Assembly: GCA_014859075.1 (NCBI GenBank) | Contig: JACUUW010000004.1 | Coordinates: forward strand, 1-26,703 | From: Desulforudis sp. | GTDB lineage: Bacteria > Bacillota > Desulfotomaculia > Desulfotomaculales > Desulforudaceae | Length of the DNA: 26,703 nt | Direction: 5' to 3' | In this document: piece by piece, positions 8,023 through 15,426 of the stretch | How positions within the stretch are numbered: the stretch's first letter is position 1 | Layout of the letters: the number at the start of each line of letters is the position of its first letter | Notes under the pieces: model-generated | What the model saw: only the letters and a program-made list of their open reading frames with translations | Databases searched by the model: none | What the model was told of the DNA's origin: nothing | Made by a program: the position numbers and the translations under genes

Positions 8023-8886
8023 GTGACCGAACTGGCGTATCTTGACGGGAGAATCACGGCCGTGGACCAGGCCCGTGTATCGATCGACGACCGGGCGTTT
8101 CTGTTTGGAGACGGTATCTACGAGGTGGTGCGGTCTTACGGCGGGGTGTTCTTCGGCCTGGAGGAACACATGGCCCGGATGGCCCGGAGCGCCGCGGCCA
8201 TCGAAATGGAACTTCCTCTTTCCGAGGCCGGGTTTGTGGCGTTGGTGCGTGAACTGCGGCAAAAGAGTGAGATCGACGACGCCATGGTGTACATCCAGGT
8301 CAGCCGGGGCGTGGAGCCGCGGCGGCACATTTACGATCCGGGGTTGAAACCGCAGGTTTTGATCACCGTCAGGCACGTGCCGCACATCCCGGAGCGCTAC
8401 TGGACCCACGGGGTGACCGCGGTTACGGTGCCCGACATCCGGTGGGGGATGTGTCACGTGAAGGCGACGTCCCTGATGGCCAATATCATGGCCGGCCACC
8501 GCGCGCGGCAGAACGGCGCGGACGAAGCCATCTTCGTGCGCGATGACGGTACGGTGACCGAAGCGTACGCCAGCAATGTCTTTATCGTGCGGGACGGCGA
8601 GGTCTGGACCCATCCGCTGAACAACCGGATTTTGGGCGGAATCACCCGGCAGTTTGTGCTGGAACTGTGTTCAGGTCTCGGCGTTCCCTTCCGTGAGGCC
8701 GTTGTTACCCGCGAGGAGATGCGTGGGGCCGGGGAGGTGTTCCTGACCAATTCGGTGCACGAGGTACGGGCGGCCGTCGAGATTGACGGCCGGCCGGTTG
8801 CGGACGGCCGCCCCGGTCCGGTCACCGGCCGGTTGATCCAGGCCTACAAGGAACTGGTTCGTCTTCGGACCGGGTCGTCAGAATAG
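8023..8886 (+). CDS. dat: D-amino-acid aminotransferase-like, class IV
   Basis: A PLP enzyme of fold type IV, 287 residues, the usual length for D-alanine aminotransferase. The Schiff-base lysine is probably Lys147 (HVKATSLMANIMA), Glu180 (TVTEAYASNVFIV) is the family glutamate near the cofactor, and THPLNNRILGGITR is the standard phosphate-cup region. The RxH carboxylate trap of D-amino-acid aminotransferases is visible in SRGVEPRRHIYD, which favours D-amino-acid over branched-chain specificity. Start: GTG at 8023 with AAGGGAAGGAAG upstream; the frame is open to 8002 but a start there would leave no ribosome binding site. It probably supplies D-Glu or D-Ala for the cell wall. Branched-chain activity cannot be excluded. 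Confidence 0.88.
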   Translation: MTELAYLDGRITAVDQARVSIDDRAFLFGDGIYEVVRSYGGVFFGLEEHMARMARSAAAIEMELPLSEAGFVALVRELRQKSEIDDAMVYIQVSRGVEPRRHIYDPGLKPQVLITVRHVPHIPERYWTHGVTAVTVPDIRWGMCHVKATSLMANIMAGHRARQNGADEAIFVRDDGTVTEAYASNVFIVRDGEVWTHPLNNRILGGITRQFVLELCSGLGVPFREAVVTREEMRGAGEVFLTNSVHEVRAAVEIDGRPVADGRPGPVTGRLIQAYKELVRLRTGSSE

Positions 8887-8980
8887 GTTGGAACACCCGA
8901 TTGTAAAAGAAAGCAGGAAAATCTGCAATCCTTCTCAAATAGTATTATAAGACAATTTCTCCAAGGTCGGGGGAGATGCG

Positions 8981-9160
8981 GTGGCGAGCGTTGTTTTGGC
9001 TGCGGTGGGCTGCGGCCAGATGGAGGAAGCGTGGCGCATTGTAACGCGCCATCCCATTGTGGTCTTTGGGACGCTGGACGAAGCCGCTTTGTCCCGCCTG
9101 GTGCGTCTCTGCCGGCGAGACTGGTGCGGAGTGCCGGTCTACTTCTACCAGAGCGGCTGA
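8981..9160 (+). CDS. Small ORF, upstream half of a TGA-split frame
   Basis: A 59-residue ORF beginning with GTG at 8981 after GGGGGAG and ending with TGA at 9158-9160. The product reads MASVVLAAVGCGQMEEAW, then VFGTLDEAALSRLVRLCRR, then VPVYFYQSG. About three quarters of third codon positions are G or C, as in the neighbours, so it looks like real coding sequence. I recognise no family. The next ORF (from 9173) is in the same frame, with only four codons between the TGA and its ATG. The two could therefore be one gene split by a nonsense codon, one gene read through at UGA, or two small coupled genes. Confidence 0.5.
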   Translation: MASVVLAAVGCGQMEEAWRIVTRHPIVVFGTLDEAALSRLVRLCRRDWCGVPVYFYQSG

Positions 9161-9172
9161 GAGACCCCACGA

Positions 9173-9448
9173 ATGGTGGTTGCCGTCGGCAACCTCGCGG
9201 GCTTGTGGATGGATTTGTCGAATGACATCGGGGATCTGGAAACCCTCAAACGCCGTTTTGAAGGGTGCTTCAACCTGAAGTGGGCTGAGGTGATGACCAG
9301 GGCGGACATGCCTTTTAGTTACCACCAGCACTGGAACGCTTACATGGCCGTCTCCGACCTTAAACCCTTGTCCAACATGCCGCTGCCCACCATGCTGGCC
9401 GACTTCAGGAATAGACAGATCCAGGTGTTTCAGGTACTGGCCGGCTGA
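9173..9448 (+). CDS. Hypothetical protein, downstream half of a TGA-split frame
   Basis: A 91-residue ORF starting MVVAVGNLAGLWMDLSND and ending QIQVFQVLAG. Its composition and G/C-rich third positions look coding. There is no convincing ribosome binding site before the ATG (only GAGAG), which suggests translational coupling to, or fusion with, the upstream 59-codon frame in the same reading frame. A 7-bp hairpin (GGTTGCC-GTC-GGCAACC, 9178-9194) covers the region just after its start. No family recognised. The gene ends at a strong hairpin. Confidence 0.6.
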   Translation: MVVAVGNLAGLWMDLSNDIGDLETLKRRFEGCFNLKWAEVMTRADMPFSYHQHWNAYMAVSDLKPLSNMPLPTMLADFRNRQIQVFQVLAG

Positions 9449-9466
9449 AGAGCGGAGCTAACGTCG

Positions 9467-9493
9467 AGGCACGGTGTCGGGAACACCGTGCCT
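9467..9493. terminator. Hairpin between convergent genes, likely bidirectional terminator
   Basis: GGCACGGTGT (9468-9477) and ACACCGTGCC (9483-9492) form a perfect 10-bp stem with a CGGGA loop, extended by an A-T pair. It lies 20 bases after the plus-strand ORF and 20 bases after the stop of the minus-strand gene at 9514. The U-tracts on both sides are poor, so termination may be partial. Confidence 0.6.
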
Positions 9494-9513
9494 TCGTCGT
9501 GCGCCCGGTGACT

Positions 9514-9828
9514 TCATATTATGTTTTGTTCGATCCAGAGCCGCAACTCGGGGTTGATGTTGTACAGGCCGTCACTGTCGGCCCCGGCGCCCTGCTCGGC
9601 CAAAGCCCCAATGAGCATCTCCCGGGGGGGTTGATTGCCAAAGTACTCGGTCTTACTGCCGAAGCGGGTGACGTGATATAGGGCCAACTGGGGCGTTCCG
9701 CCCAGGACATCGATGATGAAGGCGTATCCGGCTCGCCGCTCACGGAAAAGAACAGCTTCGTCCTCCAGGCGGAAGTCCCACATCAACCGGCGTTTCACCT
9801 TTTCAAAGTCCGGTTCCCGGTTGATCAC
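9514..9828 (-). CDS. Hypothetical protein
   Basis: A 104-residue soluble protein from the GTG at 9828 (VINREPDFEKVKRRLMWDF), chosen because GGAAGGAGG lies about 10 bases upstream. A longer form from TTG at 9894 is possible but has a weaker site. The sequence contains FRLEDEAVLFRERRAGYAFIIDVLGGTPQLALYHV and ends INPELRLWIEQNII; it looks like a small alpha/beta domain. I recognise no family or motif. Upstream, the 277-base gap to the SDR gene holds two small hairpins (9935-9953 and 9962-9984) and the probable SDR promoter, but no gene. Confidence 0.65.
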   Translation of the reverse strand: MINREPDFEKVKRRLMWDFRLEDEAVLFRERRAGYAFIIDVLGGTPQLALYHVTRFGSKTEYFGNQPPREMLIGALAEQGAGADSDGLYNINPELRLWIEQNII

Positions 9829-10026
9829 GGCGACCACACCTCCTTCCGGTGCTTTTTTGAAGTTATGATTGATTGTATTATTCTTGGCCGCCAAGCCTTT
9901 TTCCTGCCGGACCCCGGGCGGCTGAAAACCAAGTCACCCGTATCCAACGGGTGTATGGTGAAATCGGAAGCCTGTCTTCCGGTTAAGTTAATAAAGTCGT
10001 GATTACCGGTTTCTTGGGACAAGGTG

Positions 10027-10055
10027 GTGACCCGGGGCGGGTCCGCGGGTATAAT
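10027..10055 (+). promoter_or_regulatory. Sigma-A-type promoter of the SDR operon
   Basis: GTGACC (10027-10032), a 17-base spacer and a perfect TATAAT (10050-10055). A transcript would start near 10062, about 45 bases before the SDR ATG. Confidence 0.55.
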
Positions 10056-10105
10056 TAGGCCAGTAGTCTGGACCAAGCCCCAACGGACTGGAGGTATTTT
10101 GGAAG

Positions 10106-10894
10106 ATGCGGTTTAAGGGCAAGACGGTCATTGTAACAGGGGCCGCGAGGGGTATCGGTCTGACCGTGGCGAAGACTTTCGTATCCGAAGGTGCGCGGGT
10201 CACGGTGGTTGATACCGACCGGAAGGGCCGGGAGGTGGCCGAGGCGCTCGGCCGGCAAGGTGGCGGCGGGGCCCTGTTCATGGGCGCTGACGTATCGAAC
10301 GCTTTCGCGGTGGACGACGCGGTGCGGATGACCATCCAGACCCTGGGAAGTGTGGATGTCCTGGTGAACAACGCGGCCATCAGCGTCGCGGGGAGTGTGC
10401 TTACGGTCAGCCCGGAAGACTGGCGAAGGGTGCTGGAGGTCAATCTGACCGGAGCCTACCTTTTTTCCCAGGCCTGTGCGCCCGAGATGAAGGAGCGCGG
10501 CGGCGGGGTGATCATCAACATCGCCTCGGTCCAGGGACTGGCCGCCGAACAGGACAACGCAGCCTACATCGCCTCCAAGGGTGGGCTGATCGCCCTGACC
10601 AGGAGTATGGCGCTCGACCTTGCCCCTCTGAACATCCGGGTGAACGTGCTCTGTCCGGGGGCGATCGCCACCGAAAAGGTGAAAGAGACTCTGGTCGGTT
10701 ATCCCGATCCGGAACAGGCTCGGCGGGACTGGGCCGATCTGCACGCGCTCCGCAGGCTGGGGCGGCCGGAGGAGGTGGCCCAAGCCGCGCTGTTCCTGGC
10801 GAGTGAAGAGGCTGCGTTCATCACCGGGGCGATACTGCCGGTGGACGGTGGCATGCTGGCTTCTTTCGGGATGGCCGGGCGCCCGTTGGAGTAA
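10106..10894 (+). CDS. SDR-family oxidoreductase
   Basis: A classical short-chain dehydrogenase/reductase of 262 residues. Motifs present in order are TGAARGIG (cofactor loop, residues 11-18), DVS near residue 60, NNAA, the catalytic Ser in IINIASVQG, YIASK (Tyr and Lys of the active site) and the LCPGAI and PVDGG elements. The Asp at VVDTDRKG suggests NAD(H) preference, but the substrate is unknown; FabG-like, alcohol or sugar dehydrogenase roles are all possible. Start ATG with GGAGG about 11 bases upstream. It is followed after 67 bases by the nitroreductase gene in the same direction with no terminator, so co-transcription is likely. Confidence 0.9.
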   Translation: MRFKGKTVIVTGAARGIGLTVAKTFVSEGARVTVVDTDRKGREVAEALGRQGGGGALFMGADVSNAFAVDDAVRMTIQTLGSVDVLVNNAAISVAGSVLTVSPEDWRRVLEVNLTGAYLFSQACAPEMKERGGGVIINIASVQGLAAEQDNAAYIASKGGLIALTRSMALDLAPLNIRVNVLCPGAIATEKVKETLVGYPDPEQARRDWADLHALRRLGRPEEVAQAALFLASEEAAFITGAILPVDGGMLASFGMAGRPLE

Positions 10895-10961
10895 CCGGGT
10901 GTTTTTGGCGGGTTAGGGTGATCCGGTACTTTGCGGGGACGCAAAAAGGAGGTGATCCGCC

Positions 10962-11492
10962 TTGGACGCGATCCAAGCGCTGAAAACCAGGCGCAGCGTA
11001 CGCAAGTACAGCCGGCGGGAAGTGCCTTCGGAATTGGTGCGGGATATCGTGGACTGCGGACGCCTGGCCGCCACCGCGCTCAACCTTCAGCCCTGGGAAT
11101 TTGTGGTCGTTACCGACGAGGCGGTGCGGCGGAAAATCGCCGGGGTCGCGGAACACGGCAAGTTCATCGCCGAGGCCCCGGTCTGCATCGCCGTATTCTG
11201 CCGGGCGGACAAGAAGTATTTTCTGGAGGACGGCAGCGCGGCCACTCAGAACATGCTCGTCGCCGCCACCGCCCACGGATTGGGTTCCTGCTGGGTGGCC
11301 GGCCACAAGAAGGATTACGCGGAGGCGGTCCAGGAGTATCTGGGGATACCGGGGACCCACACCCTGGTTTCGCTGGTTGCGGTGGGGTATGCCGCCGGCG
11401 AAACGGCCGGTCCCAAGAAGCGCAGCTTGGAAGATGTCCTGCACCGGGAGCGTTTCGGGGCGGTGGAACCGCCATCCGGTTCCGGTGTTTGA
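10962..11492 (+). CDS. Nitroreductase-family protein
   Basis: An FMN-dependent nitroreductase-fold enzyme of 176 residues. The N-terminal RRSVRKYS motif (phosphate-binding arginines) and the late GLGSCWVAG element are typical. The start is TTG at 10962, preceded by AAGGAGGTGATCC, an unusually full complement of the 16S rRNA tail, so strong translation is likely. A small hairpin (TTTGCG-GGGA-CGCAAA, 10930-10945) lies just before that site. The natural substrate of such proteins is usually unknown. The adjacent flavin reductase gene could act with it in flavin or quinone redox chemistry. Confidence 0.92.
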   Translation: MDAIQALKTRRSVRKYSRREVPSELVRDIVDCGRLAATALNLQPWEFVVVTDEAVRRKIAGVAEHGKFIAEAPVCIAVFCRADKKYFLEDGSAATQNMLVAATAHGLGSCWVAGHKKDYAEAVQEYLGIPGTHTLVSLVAVGYAAGETAGPKKRSLEDVLHRERFGAVEPPSGSGV

Positions 11493-11507
11493 CGAAAGGA
11501 GGAAAAA

Positions 11508-12104
11508 TTGATCGGTATGGTTGACAACGACGCCGGCAAAAAGGTTGAGAAACCACCCTTCACCGCCCTTTTCCCGCTGCCGGTCGTTCTGGTCACGGCG
11601 GGCCTGGAAGGGGAGGTCCCGAACATCATCACCATCGCCTGGACGGGCATCATGAATTCCAGGCCACCCACGGTGTATATCAGTGTACGCCCGGCCACGC
11701 ATTCCCACCGTCTGGTCCGCGATTCCGGGGAATACGTGATCAACATCCCCACGTCCGGCCGGGTGCGGGAGACCGACTACTGCGGGTCGGTTTCGGGCCG
11801 TGACGTGGACAAGTTCACCCAGACGGGCTTCACGCCGGTACCGGCGGCCCGGGTCCGGGCGCCGCTGATCGGGGAGTGTCCGGTGAACATCGAATGCCGG
11901 GTGCGGCAGGTAGTCAACCTGGGCAGCCACGATGCCTTCATCGCCGAGGTACTGGCCGTACACGTCAACGAGTCGGCCTTGGACAAAAAGGGCCGCGCGG
12001 ATTTTGACAAAATCGGACCCTTTGCTTACTGTTTGGGTGAGTACCGCCGGCTTGGCGCACCTTTGGGCACCCACGGTTTTTCCCGCGGCCGGTCGGGGCC
12101 GTGA
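11508..12104 (+). CDS. Flavin reductase-like FMN-binding protein
   Basis: A 198-residue member of the flavin reductase-like (DIM6/NTAB, FMN-binding split-barrel) family. Family features are FPLPVVLVTAG, NIITIAWTGIMNSRPPTVYISVRPATHSHRLVRDSGEYVINIP and a C-terminal PFAYCLGEYRRLG. The start is TTG at 11508, 5 bases after AAAGGAGG; the ATG at 11517 is the alternative. It lies 15 bases behind the nitroreductase gene, so the two are almost certainly one operon. In anaerobes these proteins often work as flavoredoxin-like electron carriers; that role is inferred. Confidence 0.9.
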   Translation: MIGMVDNDAGKKVEKPPFTALFPLPVVLVTAGLEGEVPNIITIAWTGIMNSRPPTVYISVRPATHSHRLVRDSGEYVINIPTSGRVRETDYCGSVSGRDVDKFTQTGFTPVPAARVRAPLIGECPVNIECRVRQVVNLGSHDAFIAEVLAVHVNESALDKKGRADFDKIGPFAYCLGEYRRLGAPLGTHGFSRGRSGP

Positions 12105-12128
12105 CCATTGGGCGTTCACGGTCGGGGA

Positions 12129-12452
12129 TTATCCGACCGGGTTCACCTGGACCACTTCTTCCCCGGTGAGCATCACCAAGCGGTTTTCCCGTACGTCGTA
12201 GACCGTTTCCTCATCCACCGGGATAAACACCGTGTAAAGCTGGTCACCTTTTCCGGAAAGGGCCATAAACCGGGTTTCCTCCGGTACCCTGGTGCGGACG
12301 GGTTCGGCCACCTCGTCCCAGCCAAGCATCCGGGCCTCCCCGAGGGTGAACTGTAGCGGCGGACTTGGTTCGGTCTTGGTGACGCGCACCTCCCGCCCGA
12401 GCCAATTCTCCTGCAGTTTTCGGACGACTTGTTCCGGTTCCTGAAAAATCAA
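12129..12452 (-). CDS. Hypothetical protein
   Basis: A 107-residue soluble protein (IFQEPEQVVRKLQENWLGREVRV to the C-terminal MLTGEEVVQVNPVG). I chose TTG at 12452 because AAGGGGG lies 8 bases upstream; an in-frame ATG at 12470 is possible but lacks a site. No family recognised. A 7-bp hairpin (CGGTCGG / CCGACCG, 12119-12139) overlaps its stop codon and could weakly separate it from the convergent flavin reductase gene. Confidence 0.65.
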   Translation of the reverse strand: MIFQEPEQVVRKLQENWLGREVRVTKTEPSPPLQFTLGEARMLGWDEVAEPVRTRVPEETRFMALSGKGDQLYTVFIPVDEETVYDVRENRLVMLTGEEVVQVNPVG

Positions 12453-12563
12453 ACCAGGTGCCCCCTTCATTGTTGTGCTTGGATTGAGTTTATTGTGTGC
12501 AGGTGGCACCGGAATATTGCGGCAAAAACCTGCCGCCGGGTGAAATGGTAGTTATTCCGGCGT

Positions 12564-13283
12564 TCAGCCGCGGCCGCAGGCCCAGCAGTCCGGGTTCCGG
12601 CGGTAGGAGAACTCCGCCCACCCGGGAAGGAGTGCGTCCCAGACGAGCAACCGTTCGACGAGCAGGCGGCCCGTGCCGGTGAGTTGTTTGAGCGCTTCGG
12701 TGGCTTGCACGCTGCCGATCAACCCGGCCACCGGGCCGAGGATTCCGGCGGGCGGCGGGTCGGCCGGGGCTCCGGTGCCGGAGAGACACTGCCAGCAGGG
12801 CCCCCCGGGCAGCAGGGTGGTGACCTGGCCGAAGTATTCGCTGACGGCGGCGTGTATCCAGGGTTTTTCCAGGTTCAGACAGGTCCGGTTCAATAACTCC
12901 CTGGCCGCCGAATTATCCGTGCAGTCCACGACCAGGTCGTAGCCGGCGAGAATTGCGGCGGCGTTCCCCGGTTCAAGGCGGGTGCGGTGGCTCCGGATCT
13001 CGACGTCCGGGTTCAGCGCCGCGAGACGCCGGGAGGCCGCTTCGGCCTTGGGAACTCCGATGTCCTGCGTATCGTAGAGTACCTGCCGTTGCAGGTTGGT
13101 AAGGTCCACCCGGTCGTCCTCCACGATGCCGGTCAAACCGATACCGGCGGCCACCAGATAGGGCAATACCGCCGAGCCCAGGCCACCCGCACCCACCACC
13201 AACACCCGTGCGGCGGCCAGGTGCTGCTGTGTCTCCGGAGTCCAGTGCGGGAGGTTCAGCTGTCGGGCGTAGCGCTCCGTCAT
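12564..13283 (-). CDS. ThiF/MoeB-family E1-like adenylyltransferase
   Basis: A 239-residue E1-like enzyme that would adenylate the C-terminal Gly of a ubiquitin-like sulphur carrier. Visible are the ATP-binding GAGGLGS (31-37), DDRVDLTNLQRQVLY with the conserved Asp and Arg, DCTDN (120-124), and a zinc site formed by Cys163/Cys166 (CWQC) and Cys233/Cys236 (CWAC). The usual Cys before the AGVLGP element is missing: the sequence reads DPPPAGILGPVAGLIGSVQATEA. That Cys is not essential in MoeB-type activation, so MoeB-like function in molybdopterin/tungstopterin synthesis fits better than ThiF-type thiocarboxylate chemistry. The ATG is 3 bases past the MoaD stop, with GGAGG inside that stop region. 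Confidence 0.92.
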   Translation of the reverse strand: MTERYARQLNLPHWTPETQQHLAAARVLVVGAGGLGSAVLPYLVAAGIGLTGIVEDDRVDLTNLQRQVLYDTQDIGVPKAEAASRRLAALNPDVEIRSHRTRLEPGNAAAILAGYDLVVDCTDNSAARELLNRTCLNLEKPWIHAAVSEYFGQVTTLLPGGPCWQCLSGTGAPADPPPAGILGPVAGLIGSVQATEALKQLTGTGRLLVERLLVWDALLPGWAEFSYRRNPDCWACGRG

Positions 13284-13286
13284 CCT

Positions 13287-13526
13287 TTAACCTCCCGCCA
13301 CGGGCGGAAAAGCGGCCACCCGATCCCCGGCGGCCAGTTCCTGATCGAATCCGGCGTGCCGGTTGTTGACCATGATGATCTTGACCTTGTCCAGGGGCAC
13401 CCCGGCCTTCTCCAGGAGTATGCTTACAGTCAGCGGCGGTTCGACGTTCATCACCAACCCCTTGTCCAGCGGCTGGTCGGGTGCATACTTCCTGAGAGTG
13501 GCGAACAGTTGCAGTTCCACTTGCAA
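13287..13526 (-). CDS. moaD: MoaD/ThiS-family sulphur carrier
   Basis: A 79-residue beta-grasp protein beginning (M)QVELQLFATLRKYAPD and ending PPVAGG, the diglycine tail that is adenylated and thiocarboxylated for molybdopterin (here probably tungstopterin) synthesis. I chose TTG at 13526 with GGGGAAGTGG upstream, since this gives the standard N-terminus; the open frame further upstream reads into the intergenic terminator. It is co-transcribed with the E1-like gene and lies behind the aldehyde oxidoreductase gene, where MoaD/MoeB pairs are often found. Confidence 0.9.
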   Translation of the reverse strand: MQVELQLFATLRKYAPDQPLDKGLVMNVEPPLTVSILLEKAGVPLDKVKIIMVNNRHAGFDQELAAGDRVAAFPPVAGG

Positions 13527-13565
13527 GAAAACCACTTCCCCACTTGGGTTTAAAAGAATTGCAAA

Positions 13566-13601
13566 CAAGCAATGTCGCGAAACCAAGCAATCTGGCGAAA
13601 C
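13566..13601. repeat. Two tandem 18-bp direct repeats upstream of moaD
   Basis: CAAGCAATGTCGCGAAAC (13566-13583) and CAAGCAATCTGGCGAAAC (13584-13601) differ at two positions. They fill the space between the aldehyde oxidoreductase terminator and the moaD start, about 40-75 bases upstream of moaD, a position suited to a promoter-binding regulator. Confidence 0.5.
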
Positions 13602-13604
13602 AAA

Positions 13605-13640
13605 AAACGGGTGGGGCGCGCGTGCGAACCCCACCCGTTT
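13605..13640 (-). terminator. Rho-independent terminator of the aldehyde oxidoreductase gene
   Basis: AAACGGGTGGGG (13605-13616) and CCCCACCCGTTT (13629-13640) form a perfect 12-bp stem with a 12-base loop. On the minus strand it ends in TTTTTTGTTT, an excellent U-tract, only 6 bases after the oxidoreductase stop. It should separate or attenuate expression of moaD and the E1-like gene. Confidence 0.9.
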
Positions 13641-13645
13641 AGGGT

Positions 13646-15385
13646 TTAGAAGTTAAACACCGTGTCCAGTTCCTCGTTGGGCACATCGAAGGTGACCTGG
13701 TGGGGCGGCAGCTTCTCCAGTTTCATAAACTCCGGCAGGCGGTCGTGGGCCGCGGTGAAGCCGGCGGCCGCGTTGAAAGCCCGCTCGGTTTTCAGGATTT
13801 CCTTGCCGTAGTTGAACACGTCGTCCACCGTCAGGCTGGTTCCGTACTGGGCGTTGATCATATCAACGACGCTGGGCAGGGCGTAATCGATGTCCAGCAG
13901 GGCGAAGGCGGTGAACAGGCAAAGCCCCGAAGCGTCCACGGCCGCGGTGGCCACCTGAAGGTTGCGGGACAGGTCCACCTGGCCCTCGGCCTGCAGCGGG
14001 TCCACAAAGCCGCCCACCTTCAGGATGTTCGCCGTTACCGAGTAGCCGATCGTATGGTCGGCGCCCATGGTGCTGGTGGCGTAGGTCACTCCCATGCCCT
14101 TGACGGCACGGGGATCGTAAGCCGGCATGCCCTGGTCCTTGACGGTGGGCACCCGGGTCAGTCCGAACAGCTTGCCGGCCAGCGCCGAACCGCCTCCCAG
14201 GATCCGGCCGAGCGGCGTGCCGTTCCGGGCCTCGCGGTCCAACAGGTTAATCGCTGCCTCGCCGTCGCCGAAGGCCAGTACCCCGGCCTCCATCAGTACG
14301 CCCAGGGTGACCCCGGTTTCAATGGTGTCCAGGCCGACGTCGTTGCACAGGCGGTTCAGCATGGCGATGTGGTCCAGATTGTCGATGCCGCAGTTCGGCC
14401 CCAGCGCCCAGGTGCTCTCGTACTCCACCGGCGTGCACAGCACCTCGCCCTTGGCGTCGGGGATGATGTTCGAGCAGCGGATCACGCAGCCCGGGTGGCA
14501 GGCGTGACCGGTGCGGCCCTTGCCGCCGCGCTGTGCGACCGCTTCGGCCATGGCCTCTCCGCTGACCTTAGCCGCTCCTTCGAACCGGCCGCTGGAGAAG
14601 TTGCGGGTCGGCAGTCCCCCGGCCTCGTTCAGGATGTTGATCAGGACGGCCGTGCCGTAGGCCGGTAGTGCCTGGTTGGTCACCGGGTGTTCGGCCAGGG
14701 CCTTGGTCAGTTTACGGACGGCTTCCGCGAACTTCTCCGGATCTTTGACCGGGGCGTCGAAGGTCTTGTCGGTGCGGACCAGGACGGCCTTCAGGCCCTT
14801 GGCGCCCATGACCGCGCCCAGGCCGCCCCGCCCAGCGTAACGCCCGGGATCGCCCTCACGGTCGTTGGTGGATACCCCGGCCAGGGCCATCCGCATCTCG
14901 CCGGCCGGGCCGATGCTGATTATCCCGGAGTTGGCGCCGTACTCTTGCCATAACCCCCGGGTCAGGGCATAACAGCCCATCCCGGCGAATTTACCGGCCG
15001 GGACTAACTCGGCCCCGTCCTCGTTGATCACCAGGAGATGCAGGCCGTCTTCCGGCGGCCGGCCTTCGACCACGACGGCCTTGATGCCGAGACTGGCCAG
15101 TTTCTGGGCGGTGATGCCCCCGGCGTTCGACTCCTTGATGGTGCCGGTGAGCGGTGACTTGGCTCCGACCGACAGCCGCCCGGAACACGGGGCATTGGTT
15201 CCGGTCAAAAGCCCGGGGGCGAAAACAATTTTGTTGTTTTCCCCCAGCGGATGAGCGTCCGGCGGGACCTCGTCGGCCACCAGGGCGGAGGTCAGGGCCC
15301 GGCCTCCCAACAACGCGTACTTTTCGGGCACGTCCTCATACTTCGCCGTCAGTTCGGTCATGTTTACGCGCAGGATTTTGCCCAC
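13646..15385 (-). CDS. aor: Tungsten-type aldehyde ferredoxin oxidoreductase
   Basis: A 579-residue enzyme of the AOR family, which oxidises aldehydes to carboxylates (or reduces acids) with ferredoxin, using a tungsten bis-pyranopterin and a [4Fe-4S] cluster. The N-terminal MGKILRVNMTELT and GGRALTSALVADEVPPDAHPLGENNKIVFAPG are diagnostic. Cluster ligands are probably Cys296, Cys300 and Cys304 (ACHPGCVIRC) with Cys489 (DASGLCLFTAF); the first spacing is CxxxC rather than the CxxC of the archaeal prototype. AGRGGLGAVMGAKGLKA is the pterin-binding region. The start is GTG at 15385 with GGGAGGGT upstream. It is cytoplasmic. Neighbouring moaD and MoeB-like genes fit cofactor supply, although a terminator lies between. 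Confidence 0.95.
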   Translation of the reverse strand: MGKILRVNMTELTAKYEDVPEKYALLGGRALTSALVADEVPPDAHPLGENNKIVFAPGLLTGTNAPCSGRLSVGAKSPLTGTIKESNAGGITAQKLASLGIKAVVVEGRPPEDGLHLLVINEDGAELVPAGKFAGMGCYALTRGLWQEYGANSGIISIGPAGEMRMALAGVSTNDREGDPGRYAGRGGLGAVMGAKGLKAVLVRTDKTFDAPVKDPEKFAEAVRKLTKALAEHPVTNQALPAYGTAVLINILNEAGGLPTRNFSSGRFEGAAKVSGEAMAEAVAQRGGKGRTGHACHPGCVIRCSNIIPDAKGEVLCTPVEYESTWALGPNCGIDNLDHIAMLNRLCNDVGLDTIETGVTLGVLMEAGVLAFGDGEAAINLLDREARNGTPLGRILGGGSALAGKLFGLTRVPTVKDQGMPAYDPRAVKGMGVTYATSTMGADHTIGYSVTANILKVGGFVDPLQAEGQVDLSRNLQVATAAVDASGLCLFTAFALLDIDYALPSVVDMINAQYGTSLTVDDVFNYGKEILKTERAFNAAAGFTAAHDRLPEFMKLEKLPPHQVTFDVPNEELDTVFNF

Positions 15386-15426
15386 TGCAAAACCCTCCCT
15401 TCCAGAAATGATACCAGTTGACTAAT

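Noticed and set aside
9829..10026. Riboswitch made by the two small hairpins at 9935-9984
   Set aside because: The stems are short (7 and about 9 bp), and I recognise no conserved riboswitch core such as GEMM.
9825..10076. An 83-codon minus-strand frame upstream of the hypothetical gene at 9514
   Set aside because: Composition looks random, it overlaps the SDR promoter and the better-supported start, and it has no convincing start signal.
13700..14668. A 322-codon plus-strand frame opposite aor
   Set aside because: Antisense shadow of a clearly identified gene; its translation shows no domain and no start signal.
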